A DNA stretch of 64,000 nt from Lachnospiraceae bacterium (GTDB lineage: Bacteria; Bacillota; Clostridia; Lachnospirales; Lachnospiraceae): contig JAETRD010000001.1 of the NCBI GenBank assembly GCA_021770345.1, forward strand, positions 62,001 to 126,000, read 5' to 3'. The notes under the pieces were generated by a model. It did not search any database. It saw only the letters and a list, made by a program, of their open reading frames with translations, and was not told the DNA's origin. Positions within the stretch are counted from its first letter, which is position 1, and each line of letters starts with the position of its first letter. Of this stretch, positions 8,434 to 17,427 are shown one piece after another. Made by a program: the position numbers and the translations under genes.

Positions 8434-9303
8434 TCACTGTTCCGCCGCGGCATTCCCGCTGTCTGCGGACTGCGGCATTCCGGTTCCCTCCTCCATCAGA
8501 AACCGCGCGACAAGCCGATAGCGCACTTCCTCCATGACGGCGCCGCGGCCGCCGGCCGATGCCTCAAAATCCGAAACGGAATCAAAACCTTCCTCCTCGA
8601 CAATCTGTGCCGCGATCTCGTCGTAAGCATCCTCCGCGCTAAGCCCTTCCTTTTCCGCAATGGCCTCCGCCACTAACTCCACACAGATGACCTGCTCCGC
8701 GGACGCTCCCGCTTCCGTCTCAAACTGTTCCACCGTCATCCCCGTCGCCTCCGGGACATAATCGGCGTAGGACATTCCCGCAGCCTCCGCCATCTGCTGA
8801 TACGCGTACAGATAGTCGTTGCGCTCCGTGGACACCTCGGTCTCGTCGAGTTCAAACGTACTCGCCGCAATCACCGCACCATACAGCTCTGCGGCCGAAG
8901 CCTTCCACGCCCGCTGGTCATAAACCTCCCGCAGGCTCTCCCTTGTGTTCTCCCGGAACGCCTCCACCGATTCGAGTTCTAAATTTTCCCGCACCCACGC
9001 GTCTGTCAGCTCCCCGTCCTCGAACCATGCCAGAATCGCCTGCATCTCCTCTGCGACCTCCGCTTCGGTCGGCTCTCTGCCGCTTTCGTCCGTATAGCTT
9101 AACCCTCTGTAATCTCCGAGAGAGAGTAGTCTGCTCGCATGTCCGCCGGTCTGTGCACCGTCTGCCGCCGGCGTCTCTGTCTCTTCCGTGCGCTCCGTCT
9201 GTGCCGGTTTGGAATCGCTCTCCCCCTGCGTGCCGCAGGATGCCGCGCCAAGCACCAGCACCGACACCAGCACGCCTGTGACAATATATTTTCCCTTTTT
9301 CAT
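8434..9303 (-). CDS. Trigger-factor/SurA-like lipoprotein
   Basis: 289 residues. A lipoprotein signal peptide ends in the lipobox LGAAS-C near residue 23, followed by a Ser/Thr/Glu linker. The folded part begins LLSLGDYRGLSYTDE, a beginning shared with trigger-factor substrate-binding regions. It continues with helical segments rich in Glu and Ala that resemble the C-terminal domain of trigger factor and SurA-like foldases. No peptidyl-prolyl isomerase domain can be recognised, so it would act as a holdase-type extracytoplasmic chaperone tethered to the membrane. The downstream secreted protein gene starts only ~85 bases further on, but a common transcript is not proven. Confidence 0.65.
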   Translation of the reverse strand: MKKGKYIVTGVLVSVLVLGAASCGTQGESDSKPAQTERTEETETPAADGAQTGGHASRLLSLGDYRGLSYTDESGREPTEAEVAEEMQAILAWFEDGELTDAWVRENLELESVEAFRENTRESLREVYDQRAWKASAAELYGAVIAASTFELDETEVSTERNDYLYAYQQMAEAAGMSYADYVPEATGMTVEQFETEAGASAEQVICVELVAEAIAEKEGLSAEDAYDEIAAQIVEEEGFDSVSDFEASAGGRGAVMEEVRYRLVARFLMEEGTGMPQSADSGNAAAEQ

Positions 9304-9321
9304 TCTTCATGCCTCATTCAT

Positions 9322-9351
9322 CAGAATAAGGATGCTGCACATACAGCATCC
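9322..9351 (-). terminator. Hairpin terminator after glyA
   Basis: Perfect 8-bp stem GGATGCTG / CAGCATCC on the minus strand followed by TTATTCT, just after the glyA stop codon. The T-tract is modest, so termination may be partial. Confidence 0.6.
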
Positions 9352-9377
9352 CTGTCTCTGTATTTTCTGTCTCCTGT

Positions 9378-10616
9378 TTACTTTAACGGATATTTCGCCG
9401 TCAGTTCCTTTACGATGGCCTTCGCCTGCTCTGCAGCCGCTTCGCCCTCTTTGATCATCACGGCAATCGCCTCCGCGATCCGATCCATATCCCCCGTGTT
9501 CATGCCGCGGGAGGTAACCGCCGCCGTCCCCAGACGCACGCCGCTGGTCACAAACGGCGACTTCGGGTCATTCGGGATCGTGTTCTTATTGCAGGTGATA
9601 TTGACCGAATCGAGAAGCTTCTCCACGGCCTTTCCGGTCAGCTCATAGTTCGTCAGGTCCACCAGCATCAGATGATTGTCCGTACCGCCGGACACGATCC
9701 GGATACCGCGGTTTAAAAGCCCTGTGCAGAGCGCCTGTGCATTGTCGACGATCCCCTGCTGATACACACGGAACGAAGGGTCGAGCGCCTCCTTTAAGCA
9801 GACCGCTTTCGCCGCGATCACATGCATCAGCGGACCGCCCTGTATGCCGGGGAAAACCGCCTTGTTGAAATTATACTTATCCGCCGTCTCCTGATTGCAG
9901 AGAATCATTCCGCCGCGCGGTCCCCGGAGGGTCTTGTGCGTCGTTGTCGTGACGACATCCGCATACGGAATCGGGCTCGGATGAAGTCCCGCTGCCACGA
10001 GTCCCGCAATATGCGCCATATCCACCATCAGCACCGCACCGCAGGCATCCGCAATCTCGCGGAAACGGGCAAAATCAATCGTCCGCGCATAGGCGCTCGC
10101 ACCGGCGATAATCATCTTCGGCCTGCACTCCATCGCGATTTCCATAACGTTGTCATAATCGATAAATCCCTCGTCATTTACACCGTAGGGCACGATTTTA
10201 AAATAAGACCCGGAAAAATTGACAGGGCTCCCGTGCGTCAGGTGTCCGCCGTGGTCTAAGTTCATCCCCATCACCGTGTCGCCCGGCTTTAAGATCGCAA
10301 ACTGCACCGCCATATTGGCCTGCGCGCCCGAATGCGGCTGCACATTGACATAATCGCAACCGAACAGCTGCTTTGCCCGCTCTCTGGCCAGTTCTTCGAC
10401 AACGTCCACGCAGTCGCAGCCGCCATAGTAGCGTTTTCCAGGGTATCCTTCCGCGTATTTGTTTGTCATCACACTCCCCATCGCCGACATCACCGCCGGG
10501 CTTACCCAGTTCTCCGATGCGATCAGCTCAATATGGCTGTTCTGCCGCTCAAATTCGTCCTTGATGGCCTGTGCCACCTCCGCGTCCACTGCCTCAATAT
10601 CTTCCATCGTATACAT
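9378..10616 (-). CDS. glyA: Serine hydroxymethyltransferase
   Basis: 412-residue PLP enzyme that interconverts serine and glycine with transfer of a one-carbon unit to tetrahydrofolate. Family features visible in order: [15 protein letters not shown] near the N terminus, the substrate region [27 protein letters not shown], the [14 protein letters not shown] stretch, the PLP-binding lysine in [15 protein letters not shown], and [17 protein letters not shown] towards the end. Length is normal for bacterial GlyA. The start was placed at the ATG of [10 protein letters not shown], with GGGAG upstream; the longer open frame reads into the promoter. It has its own promoter (10694-10722) and terminator. 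Confidence 0.97.
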   Translation of the reverse strand: MYTMEDIEAVDAEVAQAIKDEFERQNSHIELIASENWVSPAVMSAMGSVMTNKYAEGYPGKRYYGGCDCVDVVEELARERAKQLFGCDYVNVQPHSGAQANMAVQFAILKPGDTVMGMNLDHGGHLTHGSPVNFSGSYFKIVPYGVNDEGFIDYDNVMEIAMECRPKMIIAGASAYARTIDFARFREIADACGAVLMVDMAHIAGLVAAGLHPSPIPYADVVTTTTHKTLRGPRGGMILCNQETADKYNFNKAVFPGIQGGPLMHVIAAKAVCLKEALDPSFRVYQQGIVDNAQALCTGLLNRGIRIVSGGTDNHLMLVDLTNYELTGKAVEKLLDSVNITCNKNTIPNDPKSPFVTSGVRLGTAAVTSRGMNTGDMDRIAEAIAVMIKEGEAAAEQAKAIVKELTAKYPLK

Positions 10617-10693
10617 TGTTCCGGTTCTCCCTTCCATCCCTGTGTCTTGTCTTTCTGCGAAACACATTTGTCTTTTTCACAGTTATGGCTACT

Positions 10694-10722
10694 ATTATAA
10701 GATACTTTTCCTTTTTGGGCAA
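10694..10722 (-). promoter_or_regulatory. Promoter of glyA
   Basis: Minus-strand TTGCCC (-35, 10717-10722), 17-base spacer, perfect TATAAT (-10, 10694-10699). The transcript would have a leader of roughly 70 bases with no recognisable riboswitch. Confidence 0.7.
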
Positions 10723-10731
10723 TCAAAAAAT

Positions 10732-11004
10732 TCAGACTGCCGTCATCATCCACACCGCAGACGCAGCCTGCAGCAGCAGGATAAGCGGCATCCCGACCAC
10801 AAAATACCAGTGCCTTGTCTTGTGCCGGAACACATACATCCCGGCCCATGTTCCGATGCTTCCGCCGAGCAGACTGCAGAGAAACAGCGTCCGCTCCGAT
10901 ATGCGCCACGCATGCTGCACCGCGCGCCGTTTGTCAATCCCCATCACCAAAAAACCTGCCAGGTTCATTATAACCAGATATCCGATCAGCCATTCCGGTT
11001 TCAT
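10732..11004 (-). CDS. DUF1294 family membrane protein
   Basis: 90-residue integral membrane protein with about three helices. The diagnostic DUF1294 pattern is present: an early MGIDKRRA stretch after the first helix, then RISERTLFLCSLLGGSIGTWAGMYVFRHKTRHWYF. Function of the family is unknown; it occurs alone or fused to cold-shock domains. Start chosen at the ATG preceded by GGAGGT; the upstream extension is unlike the family. It stands alone between the chemoreceptor terminator and glyA. Confidence 0.85.
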   Translation of the reverse strand: MKPEWLIGYLVIMNLAGFLVMGIDKRRAVQHAWRISERTLFLCSLLGGSIGTWAGMYVFRHKTRHWYFVVGMPLILLLQAASAVWMMTAV

Positions 11005-11041
11005 TTTTACCTCCGTCTGCACACGTTTTATAAAAACTCCG

Positions 11042-11102
11042 AAAAACAAGAAACCGACCCCCAAAAGTCAGATTAAAAATCCGACAACAGGAGGTCCGGT
11101 TT
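11042..11102 (-). terminator. Probable terminator after the chemoreceptor gene
   Basis: Minus-strand imperfect stem AACCGGACCTCC / GGGGGTCGGTT with a long loop, followed by TTTCTTGTTTTT. It lies directly after the stop codon at 11119. Confidence 0.5.
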
Positions 11103-11118
11103 TATGCGCTCTTTCTAT

Positions 11119-12849
11119 TTAGATGTTTTTGAATCTCTGTACCTCGTCCTGAAGCTGCTGACTGATCTCGCGGTTCGTATCCGCCTCGGCCTTGATGGCT
11201 CCAAGCGCCTCCACCAGATGTCCCGTGCTCTGAGCCGCCACGGTCACGCCCTGTGCGCTCTCGTCCACGGCAATATTGATACCGTCAATCCCCTCCGTCA
11301 TACCGGACATTGTATTTGCAAGCTCCTGCGCGCTGTTATAAAATTCGTGCAGGATATCGTCCATACTGTCCGCGTCGCTGTGATAGGTGTTGGCGACATT
11401 CACGAATTTGTCATAATCGGTAAGAACCGTCGTGTCAATAAACTGCAGCATATCGTTTGCACTCTTCGCCAGGTTCTCCACCGCCTCCGTCACCAGCGCG
11501 CTGATGCTCTGGATATTGTTCGCCGTATCGCGGCTGTTCCCCGCAAGCACGCTGATCTCGTCCGCCACAACCGCAAAGCCCCGTCCGGCCTCGCCCGCTC
11601 TGGCCGCCTCAATCGAGGCGTTTAACGCCAGCAGGTTCGTCTGGCTTGAAATATTGAGGATCTCGGCCGTAAGTCCGTTGATCTTCTCCACGCTGCGGCT
11701 GTTTTCGATCGCCCGCTCCAAAAGCGCGCGGATATCGGAAATCATCTGACTCGTCGTGTTCTTGCTCTCAAGCGTCTGCTCTCTGATCTCCACCGCACGG
11801 TTCTTGACTTCATTGACAAAATCCGCACCCGAAGACGCCTTATTGCGCATATTCTCCGATGCACTGAGTATCTCCTGCGTTCCGAGCGTAATCTGATCGA
11901 GCGTCGCCGCCACCTCTTCCATACTCGCGGAAAGCTCCTCCATCGTCGCGGAAACGCTGCTTGCGTTTTCATTTGAGTCGTTGATGCCGCCCGTGATATT
12001 GTTCACAAGCTCATCCATATGTACGGATTCTCTCTGAATCTTCTGCATAATCCCCTGCAGCTGATCCATAAAGCTGTTGACACCTCTGACAAGCTCCCCG
12101 ACCTCATCCTGGGTGTTGACGTCAATACGCTCGGTCAGATCCCCTTCATTCTTCTCGATCTTGTCAATGATCTGCCCCAAATGGCTGCTCGCCTTGCGCG
12201 CCGGCCGCGCGATCGACTTTGTCACCACGAGGATCATCAGCGCCGACATTCCCACATAGACAAAAAACAGCGTACTGTTAAGTCTGCTGAGGTCCGCAGC
12301 ACCGGTCACGCGCGACTCCACCATCGCGTCCGCACTGGTCTGCAGCAGCGCATTGAAGCCGTCCTCCACATTCTCCATCGCCGTGGACTGCGCATAAATA
12401 CCGTCGCTGGCCGCCAGCGCTCCTGCCATGTCGCCCGCCAGATACTTCTCCGCAATCTCGGCCGCAATGCCCTTGAGCGTCTCAATCTCCGCTTTGTACG
12501 CATCCATCATAGACGTAAGCTCGGTGTCATTGCACGATGCGACCAGCGCTTCCATCTCGGCAACCGACGCGTCAATCTCCCCGATTACATCCGTCATCGA
12601 GTGTGCGATATTCGTTGCCGTCTCCGCGTCGTCCATCATCACGATCAGATTCCCGTACAGCTTACACTCTTCCGTCGCCTTTGTCAGCGCCGTGCTCTCT
12701 CGCTGCAGCGCGAGGTATGTGTTCCCCACCGTTTTCAATACCGTGATAGAGCGCTGTCCGGAATAGTCGCTCACAATAATCGTCACCACATAGAGTACCA
12801 CCAGCAGCGCCAGCATCGAAATAATCTTTGTACCGATATGTTTTCTCAT
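11119..12849 (-). CDS. Methyl-accepting chemotaxis protein
   Basis: 576-residue chemoreceptor. Helix 1 (~8-28) and helix 2 (~190-212) bracket an extracytoplasmic four-helix-bundle-type sensor (29-189, largely helical, with repeated Glu/Met/Ala). A HAMP linker follows (~213-270). The cytoplasmic signalling domain shows the conserved hairpin around [20 protein letters not shown] and FAVVADEI. The C terminus ends [11 protein letters not shown], without a CheR tether pentapeptide. The sensor has no recognisable ligand motif, so the attractant is unknown. No other che or flagellar genes are in the window. Its upstream region carries a TATAAT box but no clear -35 box. Confidence 0.93.
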   Translation of the reverse strand: MRKHIGTKIISMLALLVVLYVVTIIVSDYSGQRSITVLKTVGNTYLALQRESTALTKATEECKLYGNLIVMMDDAETATNIAHSMTDVIGEIDASVAEMEALVASCNDTELTSMMDAYKAEIETLKGIAAEIAEKYLAGDMAGALAASDGIYAQSTAMENVEDGFNALLQTSADAMVESRVTGAADLSRLNSTLFFVYVGMSALMILVVTKSIARPARKASSHLGQIIDKIEKNEGDLTERIDVNTQDEVGELVRGVNSFMDQLQGIMQKIQRESVHMDELVNNITGGINDSNENASSVSATMEELSASMEEVAATLDQITLGTQEILSASENMRNKASSGADFVNEVKNRAVEIREQTLESKNTTSQMISDIRALLERAIENSRSVEKINGLTAEILNISSQTNLLALNASIEAARAGEAGRGFAVVADEISVLAGNSRDTANNIQSISALVTEAVENLAKSANDMLQFIDTTVLTDYDKFVNVANTYHSDADSMDDILHEFYNSAQELANTMSGMTEGIDGINIAVDESAQGVTVAAQSTGHLVEALGAIKAEADTNREISQQLQDEVQRFKNI

Positions 12850-12925
12850 CTGTGTCCCCTCCGTCCCATACCGCGTATGCGTTTTTACTGTCTTTTATTA
12901 TATCATACTTTTTTCCTATACGACA

Positions 12926-12967
12926 GAAAAAAAGCAAAACCGCACAGAAAACATGCGCGGTTTTGCT
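12926..12967 (-). terminator. Intrinsic terminator of the SCIFF/secDF operon
   Basis: Minus-strand stem AGCAAAACCGC / GCGGTTTTGCT followed by TTTTTTC, placed directly after the secDF stop codon. The copy on the plus strand also has an A/T tail, but no plus gene ends here. Confidence 0.9.
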
Positions 12968-12977
12968 TCCATATACA

Positions 12978-15137
12978 TTACGCCGTTATTTTGTTTTTCC
13001 CGGTCTTTGTCTTTAACACATACCACAGCTCCGTGGAAATAAACACCGAGGAGTAGGATCCGCAGATCAGTCCCGCCATCAGAGGCAGTGAAAATTCACG
13101 GATGCTCGGCACTCCCAGAAGAAAGAGCATCAAAATCATAATAAACGTCGTGACAGACGTGTTGATCGTTCTCGACAGCGTCTGCGTCACACTCCTGTTC
13201 GCCACCTCGCGCAGAGCCGCCTGATTTACCTTGCCGCTCATCAGCGACATATTCTCGCGCAGACGGTCAAAAATGACAATCGTGTCATTGATCGAGTAAC
13301 CGATAATCGTCAGCATACATGCGATAAACGTATTTCCGACAGAGATGCGCAGCAGCGCGTACACCGTCAGCACCACAAGCACGTCGTGCAGCAGCGCGAT
13401 CACGGCGCCGGCGCCGAAGCGGATATCGCCGAAACGGAAACGGATATAAATCAGCATGCAGACAGCCGACACAAGCACTGCGATCAGCGCATCGGAGCGC
13501 ATCTCCCCGCTGATCGTCGAGCTGATGCTCTGGGAAGTGACGGTCTCCTCTTTCACACCGAATTTCTCCGTCATCATCTGATTGAGCGCCTCGCGCTCCG
13601 CAAGCTCTAAGGTGCGGGTCTTAATCGTAATCTGCGTCGTTCCCTCCACCTTATTGGTCTGAATATCATTGTCACCGGTAATCTCGGACACCAGCGGCAC
13701 AATCTCGCTCTCAATTTCCGAAATCGTATAGTCTTTGCCAAAATCCGCAGTCGTGGAGGTACCCCCCATAAAGTCAAGCCCGTAATTCAGCGCATGGTTT
13801 CCGCGCGCCGCGTTTACACCCATACCGATAAAGCCGGCTGCGATCACAGTCAGGGAAATGCCGAAATAAACGGCCTTTTTTCCGACAAAGTCAAACGTTT
13901 TCATCTGCTTTGCGCGCCCGTACAACTTCTCGTCGCGCAGCCCCAGCTCATACAGCGCGCTCAGCACCCATCTGGTCACCACGAGCGCCGTAAACAGAGA
14001 GATCACAATACTGATCATCAGCGTGTACGCAAATCCCTTCACCGTGCCGGAACCAAGCATCATCAGCACGATTGCCGCGATAAAGGTGGTAATGTTTCCG
14101 TCTAAAATTGCAGACAGCGCCTTCTGAAATCCGGCCTGTATCGCGCTGCGCACCGATTTGCCGACGGCGATCTCCTCGCGGATGCGGGCAAAAATCACGA
14201 CGTTCGCATCCACGGCCATACCGATACCGAGAATGATACCCGCGATACCGGGCAGCGTCAGTGTAATCTCAAACAGCTGCAGCGTTGCGATCACCATCGT
14301 CGTGTAGATCACCAGTGCAACCGACGCCGCGACACCCGGAAGAAGGTACATCACGATCATGAAAACGATAATCAGCGCCAGCCCGATCACAGCCGCTTTC
14401 AAACTCGAGGAAATCGCCTCGCTTCCGAGCTGTGCCCCCACCACGGAGGATTCCAGCTCCTTTAACTCTAATGCAAGCGAGCCGACGCGAATCTGTGTCG
14501 CGAGCGTCTGCGCCTCCGCATAGTCCGCCATACCGGTAATCACGGCGTCGCCGCCGTCTATCGCATTCTCCACGCGCGGCTCGCTGATTCTCTCCCCGTC
14601 ATAGACAATCGGAAGGATATTACCGATATTTGCCGCCGTCACCTCCGCGAAAATCTTCGCGCCCTCGTCGGTCAGCGTCAGCCGCACCACATATTCTGAG
14701 CCGCCGTAACCGTCATCCTGGGAGCCCTCCTGCGCGTTCGCCACCTGATCTCCGGTCATGTAGACGGTGCCGTCCCCGAGCTGAAATTCCAGCGAACCCG
14801 GATTTCCCAGTTCGGCCAGGATTTCATTTGCGTCGGTCACGCCCGGAATTTCCACCGTGATGCGGTCATCGCCCACCTGGTAAACCACCGCCTCGGTGCT
14901 GTAGCCCTCCACACGCTTCTGCAGCTTGTAAATCGTATCTCTCATATCCTCGCTGCTCGGATTCTCGTCCACAACCTGATATGTGATGGACACGCCACCG
15001 GACAGGTCAAGCCCGAGCGGAATACTCATATCCTCCCCCTTGCCGTTTGCGGAGAGAACCAGCGACGCATAATACACCAGCCCCACCAGCGCGGCAAGCA
15101 TCACAGCCAATATGGCTGCCGCTTTATTCTTTTTCAT
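12978..15137 (-). CDS. secDF: SecD-SecF fusion protein translocase accessory subunit
   Basis: 719 residues combining SecD (1-~430) and SecF (~440-719) in one chain, twelve membrane helices in total. SecD part: DLSGGVSITYQV after the first helix, the extracytoplasmic P1 region, then GIGMAVDANVVIFARIREE. SecF part: GLDFMGGTST after its first helix and TIIGYSINDTIVIFDRLREN. These are the proton-relay helices of the family. SecDF uses the proton gradient to help pull exported proteins through SecYEG. Start taken at the ATG of MKKNKAAAI, which has GAGG six bases upstream, rather than the earlier codons. It follows the SCIFF maturase gene and ends the operon. Confidence 0.95.
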   Translation of the reverse strand: MKKNKAAAILAVMLAALVGLVYYASLVLSANGKGEDMSIPLGLDLSGGVSITYQVVDENPSSEDMRDTIYKLQKRVEGYSTEAVVYQVGDDRITVEIPGVTDANEILAELGNPGSLEFQLGDGTVYMTGDQVANAQEGSQDDGYGGSEYVVRLTLTDEGAKIFAEVTAANIGNILPIVYDGERISEPRVENAIDGGDAVITGMADYAEAQTLATQIRVGSLALELKELESSVVGAQLGSEAISSSLKAAVIGLALIIVFMIVMYLLPGVAASVALVIYTTMVIATLQLFEITLTLPGIAGIILGIGMAVDANVVIFARIREEIAVGKSVRSAIQAGFQKALSAILDGNITTFIAAIVLMMLGSGTVKGFAYTLMISIVISLFTALVVTRWVLSALYELGLRDEKLYGRAKQMKTFDFVGKKAVYFGISLTVIAAGFIGMGVNAARGNHALNYGLDFMGGTSTTADFGKDYTISEIESEIVPLVSEITGDNDIQTNKVEGTTQITIKTRTLELAEREALNQMMTEKFGVKEETVTSQSISSTISGEMRSDALIAVLVSAVCMLIYIRFRFGDIRFGAGAVIALLHDVLVVLTVYALLRISVGNTFIACMLTIIGYSINDTIVIFDRLRENMSLMSGKVNQAALREVANRSVTQTLSRTINTSVTTFIMILMLFLLGVPSIREFSLPLMAGLICGSYSSVFISTELWYVLKTKTGKNKITA

Positions 15138-15226
15138 GTTTTTCCTCATTTCTGCGCAGCTTTTTCTTTTTGTCTGAAGTCTGCGGATGCTGCACGGACA
15201 CAAACTCCGGATTAAAATCTATATGT

Positions 15227-16582
15227 TCAGGCTTCACACTCCGCAGCTTTCAGCATGATCGCACACTCCACGCGCTTTCTCTCCAGTTCACAGCCGACGT
15301 CATAAGCCCCCGTGATCTCTCCCGTGAAATTGTAAGCATTTGCCGCACACCCGCCGCTGCAATAAAATTTCGCAAAACAGTCGCGGCACTTCGGTTTTGC
15401 ATACACGTTGCAGCACTTAAACGTGTCGCAGATATCGGTCCGCGTGATTCCCTCGTCCACGTTTCCCAGCAGAAACGCTTCATTTCCCACAAACTGATGG
15501 CAGGGATAGAAGTCGCCCCACGGCGTCACCGCCAGATACTCCGTGCCGGAGCCGCATCCCGAGAGACGCTTCGCCACACAGGGGCCTCCCTCCAAATCGA
15601 TCATAAAATGGAAGAAATTAAAATCCTCTCCCCTTCTGCGCCGCTCTGCCATTTCCGCTGCCAGCCTGTCATACTCCGCAAACAGCTGCGGCAGGTCCGC
15701 CTCCTGTATCGCATACGGCTCCGCGGGCGGCGCGACGACCGGCTCCACCGAAATCTGCTTAAACCCGAGATCGGCCAGATGCAGCACATCGGCTGCAAAA
15801 TCGGTGTTAAAATGCGTAAAGGTCCCTCTGACATAATAGCGCTGCTGCTCTCTGCTCTCCGCAAATTTACGGAATTTCGGCACGATCACATCATAGCTCC
15901 CCGCGCCTTTGCGAAACGGGCGCATCTTATCATGCACTTCTTTTCTGCCGTCGATGCTTAAGACGACATTCGCCATCTCCCGGTTACAAAACTCCGTCAC
16001 CTCATCGTCAAGCAGCACGCCGTTTGTCGTCAGCGTAAAGCGGAACTTTTTGTTGCAGCGCGCTTCCTGCTCCCTTCCGTAGGCGACCAGGTCTTTGACC
16101 ACCTGCCAGTTCATCAGGGGCTCGCCGCCGAAGAAATCCACTTCGAGATTCCTGCGCTGCCCTGAATTTGCGATCAGGAAATCCAGCGCCGCCTTTCCCA
16201 CCTCAAAGGACATCAGCGCCCGTCTTCCGTGGTACTCGCCCTCCTCCGCAAAGCAATAGCGGCAGGCAAGATTGCAGTCGTGGGCAATATGCAGGCAGAG
16301 CGCCTTTACCACAGTCGGACGCTTTTTGAAATCAATCATATAATCCTCGTAGCCGTCCGGCGTAAAAAGCGCTCCGTTCTCCGCGAGCGTCTGGACCTCC
16401 CCGAGCGATTCTAAGATTTCCTCCCGTTCGTACCTGCCGGAAAGCCTGTCCGCTATCTCTTCTCTGGTATGCGTTTCATACAGGGCAATAATCTCGTAGG
16501 TGACATCGTCCACCACATGAATCGCCCCGCTGTTTACATCCAGAACGATATTATAGCCGTTATTCTTATACTGATGAACCAC
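15227..16582 (-). CDS. Radical SAM SCIFF peptide maturase (thioether-forming)
   Basis: 451-residue radical SAM/SPASM enzyme of the SCIFF-maturase family (CteB-like). An N-terminal RiPP-recognition-like region (~1-90, VLDVNSGAIHVVDDVTYEII) precedes the [4Fe-4S] motif CNLACRYC (~104-111). After the barrel (FFGGEPLMNW, TLTTNGVLL, VVLSIDGRKEVHDKMR) comes a SPASM/twitch Cys set: CGSGTEYLAVTPWGDFYPC, then CDTFKCCNVYAKPKCRDCFAKFYCSGGC for auxiliary clusters. It would form Cys-to-Thr thioether cross-links in the 46-residue peptide encoded just upstream. The start is GTG (16580-16582) with AGAGGA upstream. Precursor, maturase and secDF sit in the order seen in many Clostridia. Confidence 0.93.
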   Translation of the reverse strand: MVHQYKNNGYNIVLDVNSGAIHVVDDVTYEIIALYETHTREEIADRLSGRYEREEILESLGEVQTLAENGALFTPDGYEDYMIDFKKRPTVVKALCLHIAHDCNLACRYCFAEEGEYHGRRALMSFEVGKAALDFLIANSGQRRNLEVDFFGGEPLMNWQVVKDLVAYGREQEARCNKKFRFTLTTNGVLLDDEVTEFCNREMANVVLSIDGRKEVHDKMRPFRKGAGSYDVIVPKFRKFAESREQQRYYVRGTFTHFNTDFAADVLHLADLGFKQISVEPVVAPPAEPYAIQEADLPQLFAEYDRLAAEMAERRRRGEDFNFFHFMIDLEGGPCVAKRLSGCGSGTEYLAVTPWGDFYPCHQFVGNEAFLLGNVDEGITRTDICDTFKCCNVYAKPKCRDCFAKFYCSGGCAANAYNFTGEITGAYDVGCELERKRVECAIMLKAAECEA

Positions 16583-16637
16583 TCTTACAGTTCCTCTCTT
16601 TCTGTTGAAAAATCACTTGTTCTTTTAACGTACAAAT

Positions 16638-16660
16638 GACCGCACGCTACGCGGACGGTC
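16638..16660 (-). other. Intercistronic hairpin between SCIFF peptide and maturase genes
   Basis: Inverted repeat GACCG...CGGTC with an inner CGC/GCG pairing, between the precursor and maturase genes, without a T-tract. It could lower maturase expression relative to the peptide or protect the upstream message. Confidence 0.45.
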
Positions 16661-16698
16661 GTCTGTATGGTTCCTCATTCACTTGCGCAAAACGGCTG

Positions 16699-16839
16699 TT
16701 ACCGGTTCTCACAGCTCTGGTTTCCCACTGTACAGGAAGTCTTGCAGGCAGACTGGCAGGAAGTCTGGCACTCGCCGCAGCCGCCCTTTTTGATCGTATT
16801 CTGCAATTTTCTCGTATTTAATGTTTTAATGTGCTTCAT
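16699..16839 (-). CDS. SCIFF (six cysteines in forty-five residues) RiPP precursor
   Basis: 46-residue peptide, too short for usual gene finding. It begins MKHIKTLNTRKLQNTIKKGG and its second half holds six Cys at positions 21, 24, 28, 32, 36 and 43, each near Ser, Thr or Gly residues, ending SCENR. This is the SCIFF precursor pattern: a basic leader half and a Cys/Thr-rich core that a radical SAM enzyme cross-links by thioethers. The start has AAGGAG eight bases upstream, and a promoter lies 36 bases further up. The maturase gene follows after about 116 bases. SCIFF peptides are near-universal in Clostridia and their role is not known. Confidence 0.95.
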   Translation of the reverse strand: MKHIKTLNTRKLQNTIKKGGCGECQTSCQSACKTSCTVGNQSCENR

Positions 16840-16874
16840 CTTACATTCTCCTTTTTTGAAAAATATCTTTTGAC

Positions 16875-16902
16875 ATTATAACATACTCCCCGCCAGATGC
16901 AA
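16875..16902 (-). promoter_or_regulatory. Promoter of the SCIFF peptide gene
   Basis: Minus-strand TTGCAT (-35, 16897-16902), 16-base spacer, TATAAT (-10, 16875-16880). It sits between the TIGR04086-type gene and the SCIFF peptide, so the peptide, maturase and secDF can be transcribed without the upstream gene. Confidence 0.75.
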
Positions 16903-16923
16903 ACCTTTTTTGAAGCCCGCTTT

Positions 16924-17316
16924 TTAACTGACCATGCCGCCCGCCATCCCCGATGCACCGCAGAGAACAAGCGTCGTTGCCAGCTTTACAGGCTCCAGGT
17001 CGATGCCGCCCTTCATCACGGCCGAAAACAGAAACAGCAGCGCGAAATAGATCACGCCCGCCGCAAGGCCCCACAGGAATTTCTGTTCGCGCATCATCCT
17101 GCCCGCAAGGATTCCTCCGATCACGCCCGCAATCACATACACCGCAACGATCCCGATACGGATGACCGGTTCCCCCGGCTCCGCCTTATACAAAATGAAC
17201 GCCAGCAGAAGCAGCAGCAGACCGCTTACCACACTCATTGCAAACACCGCCACCGCAAGCGCCTGTACCGGATTTCCCTTTGCATTTCTCGGCTTTATCT
17301 CATGACCTGATTTCAT
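16924..17316 (-). CDS. TIGR04086/DUF3792-type four-helix membrane protein
   Basis: 130 residues: a short basic head, then four hydrophobic helices (about 20-42, 50-70, 76-100, 108-128) with Gly-rich turns such as VIGGILAGRMMREQKFLWG. This composition and the position directly upstream of a SCIFF peptide match the TIGR04086 membrane family that recurs beside SCIFF genes and yajC/secDF in Clostridia. Function unknown; a role in membrane handling of the peptide is only an inference from the neighbourhood. Start ATG has GGAG upstream. Confidence 0.8.
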   Translation of the reverse strand: MKSGHEIKPRNAKGNPVQALAVAVFAMSVVSGLLLLLLAFILYKAEPGEPVIRIGIVAVYVIAGVIGGILAGRMMREQKFLWGLAAGVIYFALLFLFSAVMKGGIDLEPVKLATTLVLCGASGMAGGMVS

Positions 17317-17427
17317 TCCACACCCGCTCCTCTATATTCAGAATGCCCGGCCTTCGCGCCGGATATATCTTAAATATATGTATCGGGCAGAACGGTTATG
17401 CCTCGATCCGTCCACCGAGTGTACGAT

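Noticed and set aside
10617-10693. A glycine or other riboswitch in the glyA leader
   Set aside because: The leader is only about 70 bases and shows no conserved aptamer features.
12019-13056. 345-residue plus-strand frame antisense to the chemoreceptor
   Set aside because: Same reason: Arg/His-rich shadow of the MCP coding region with no start signals or family features.
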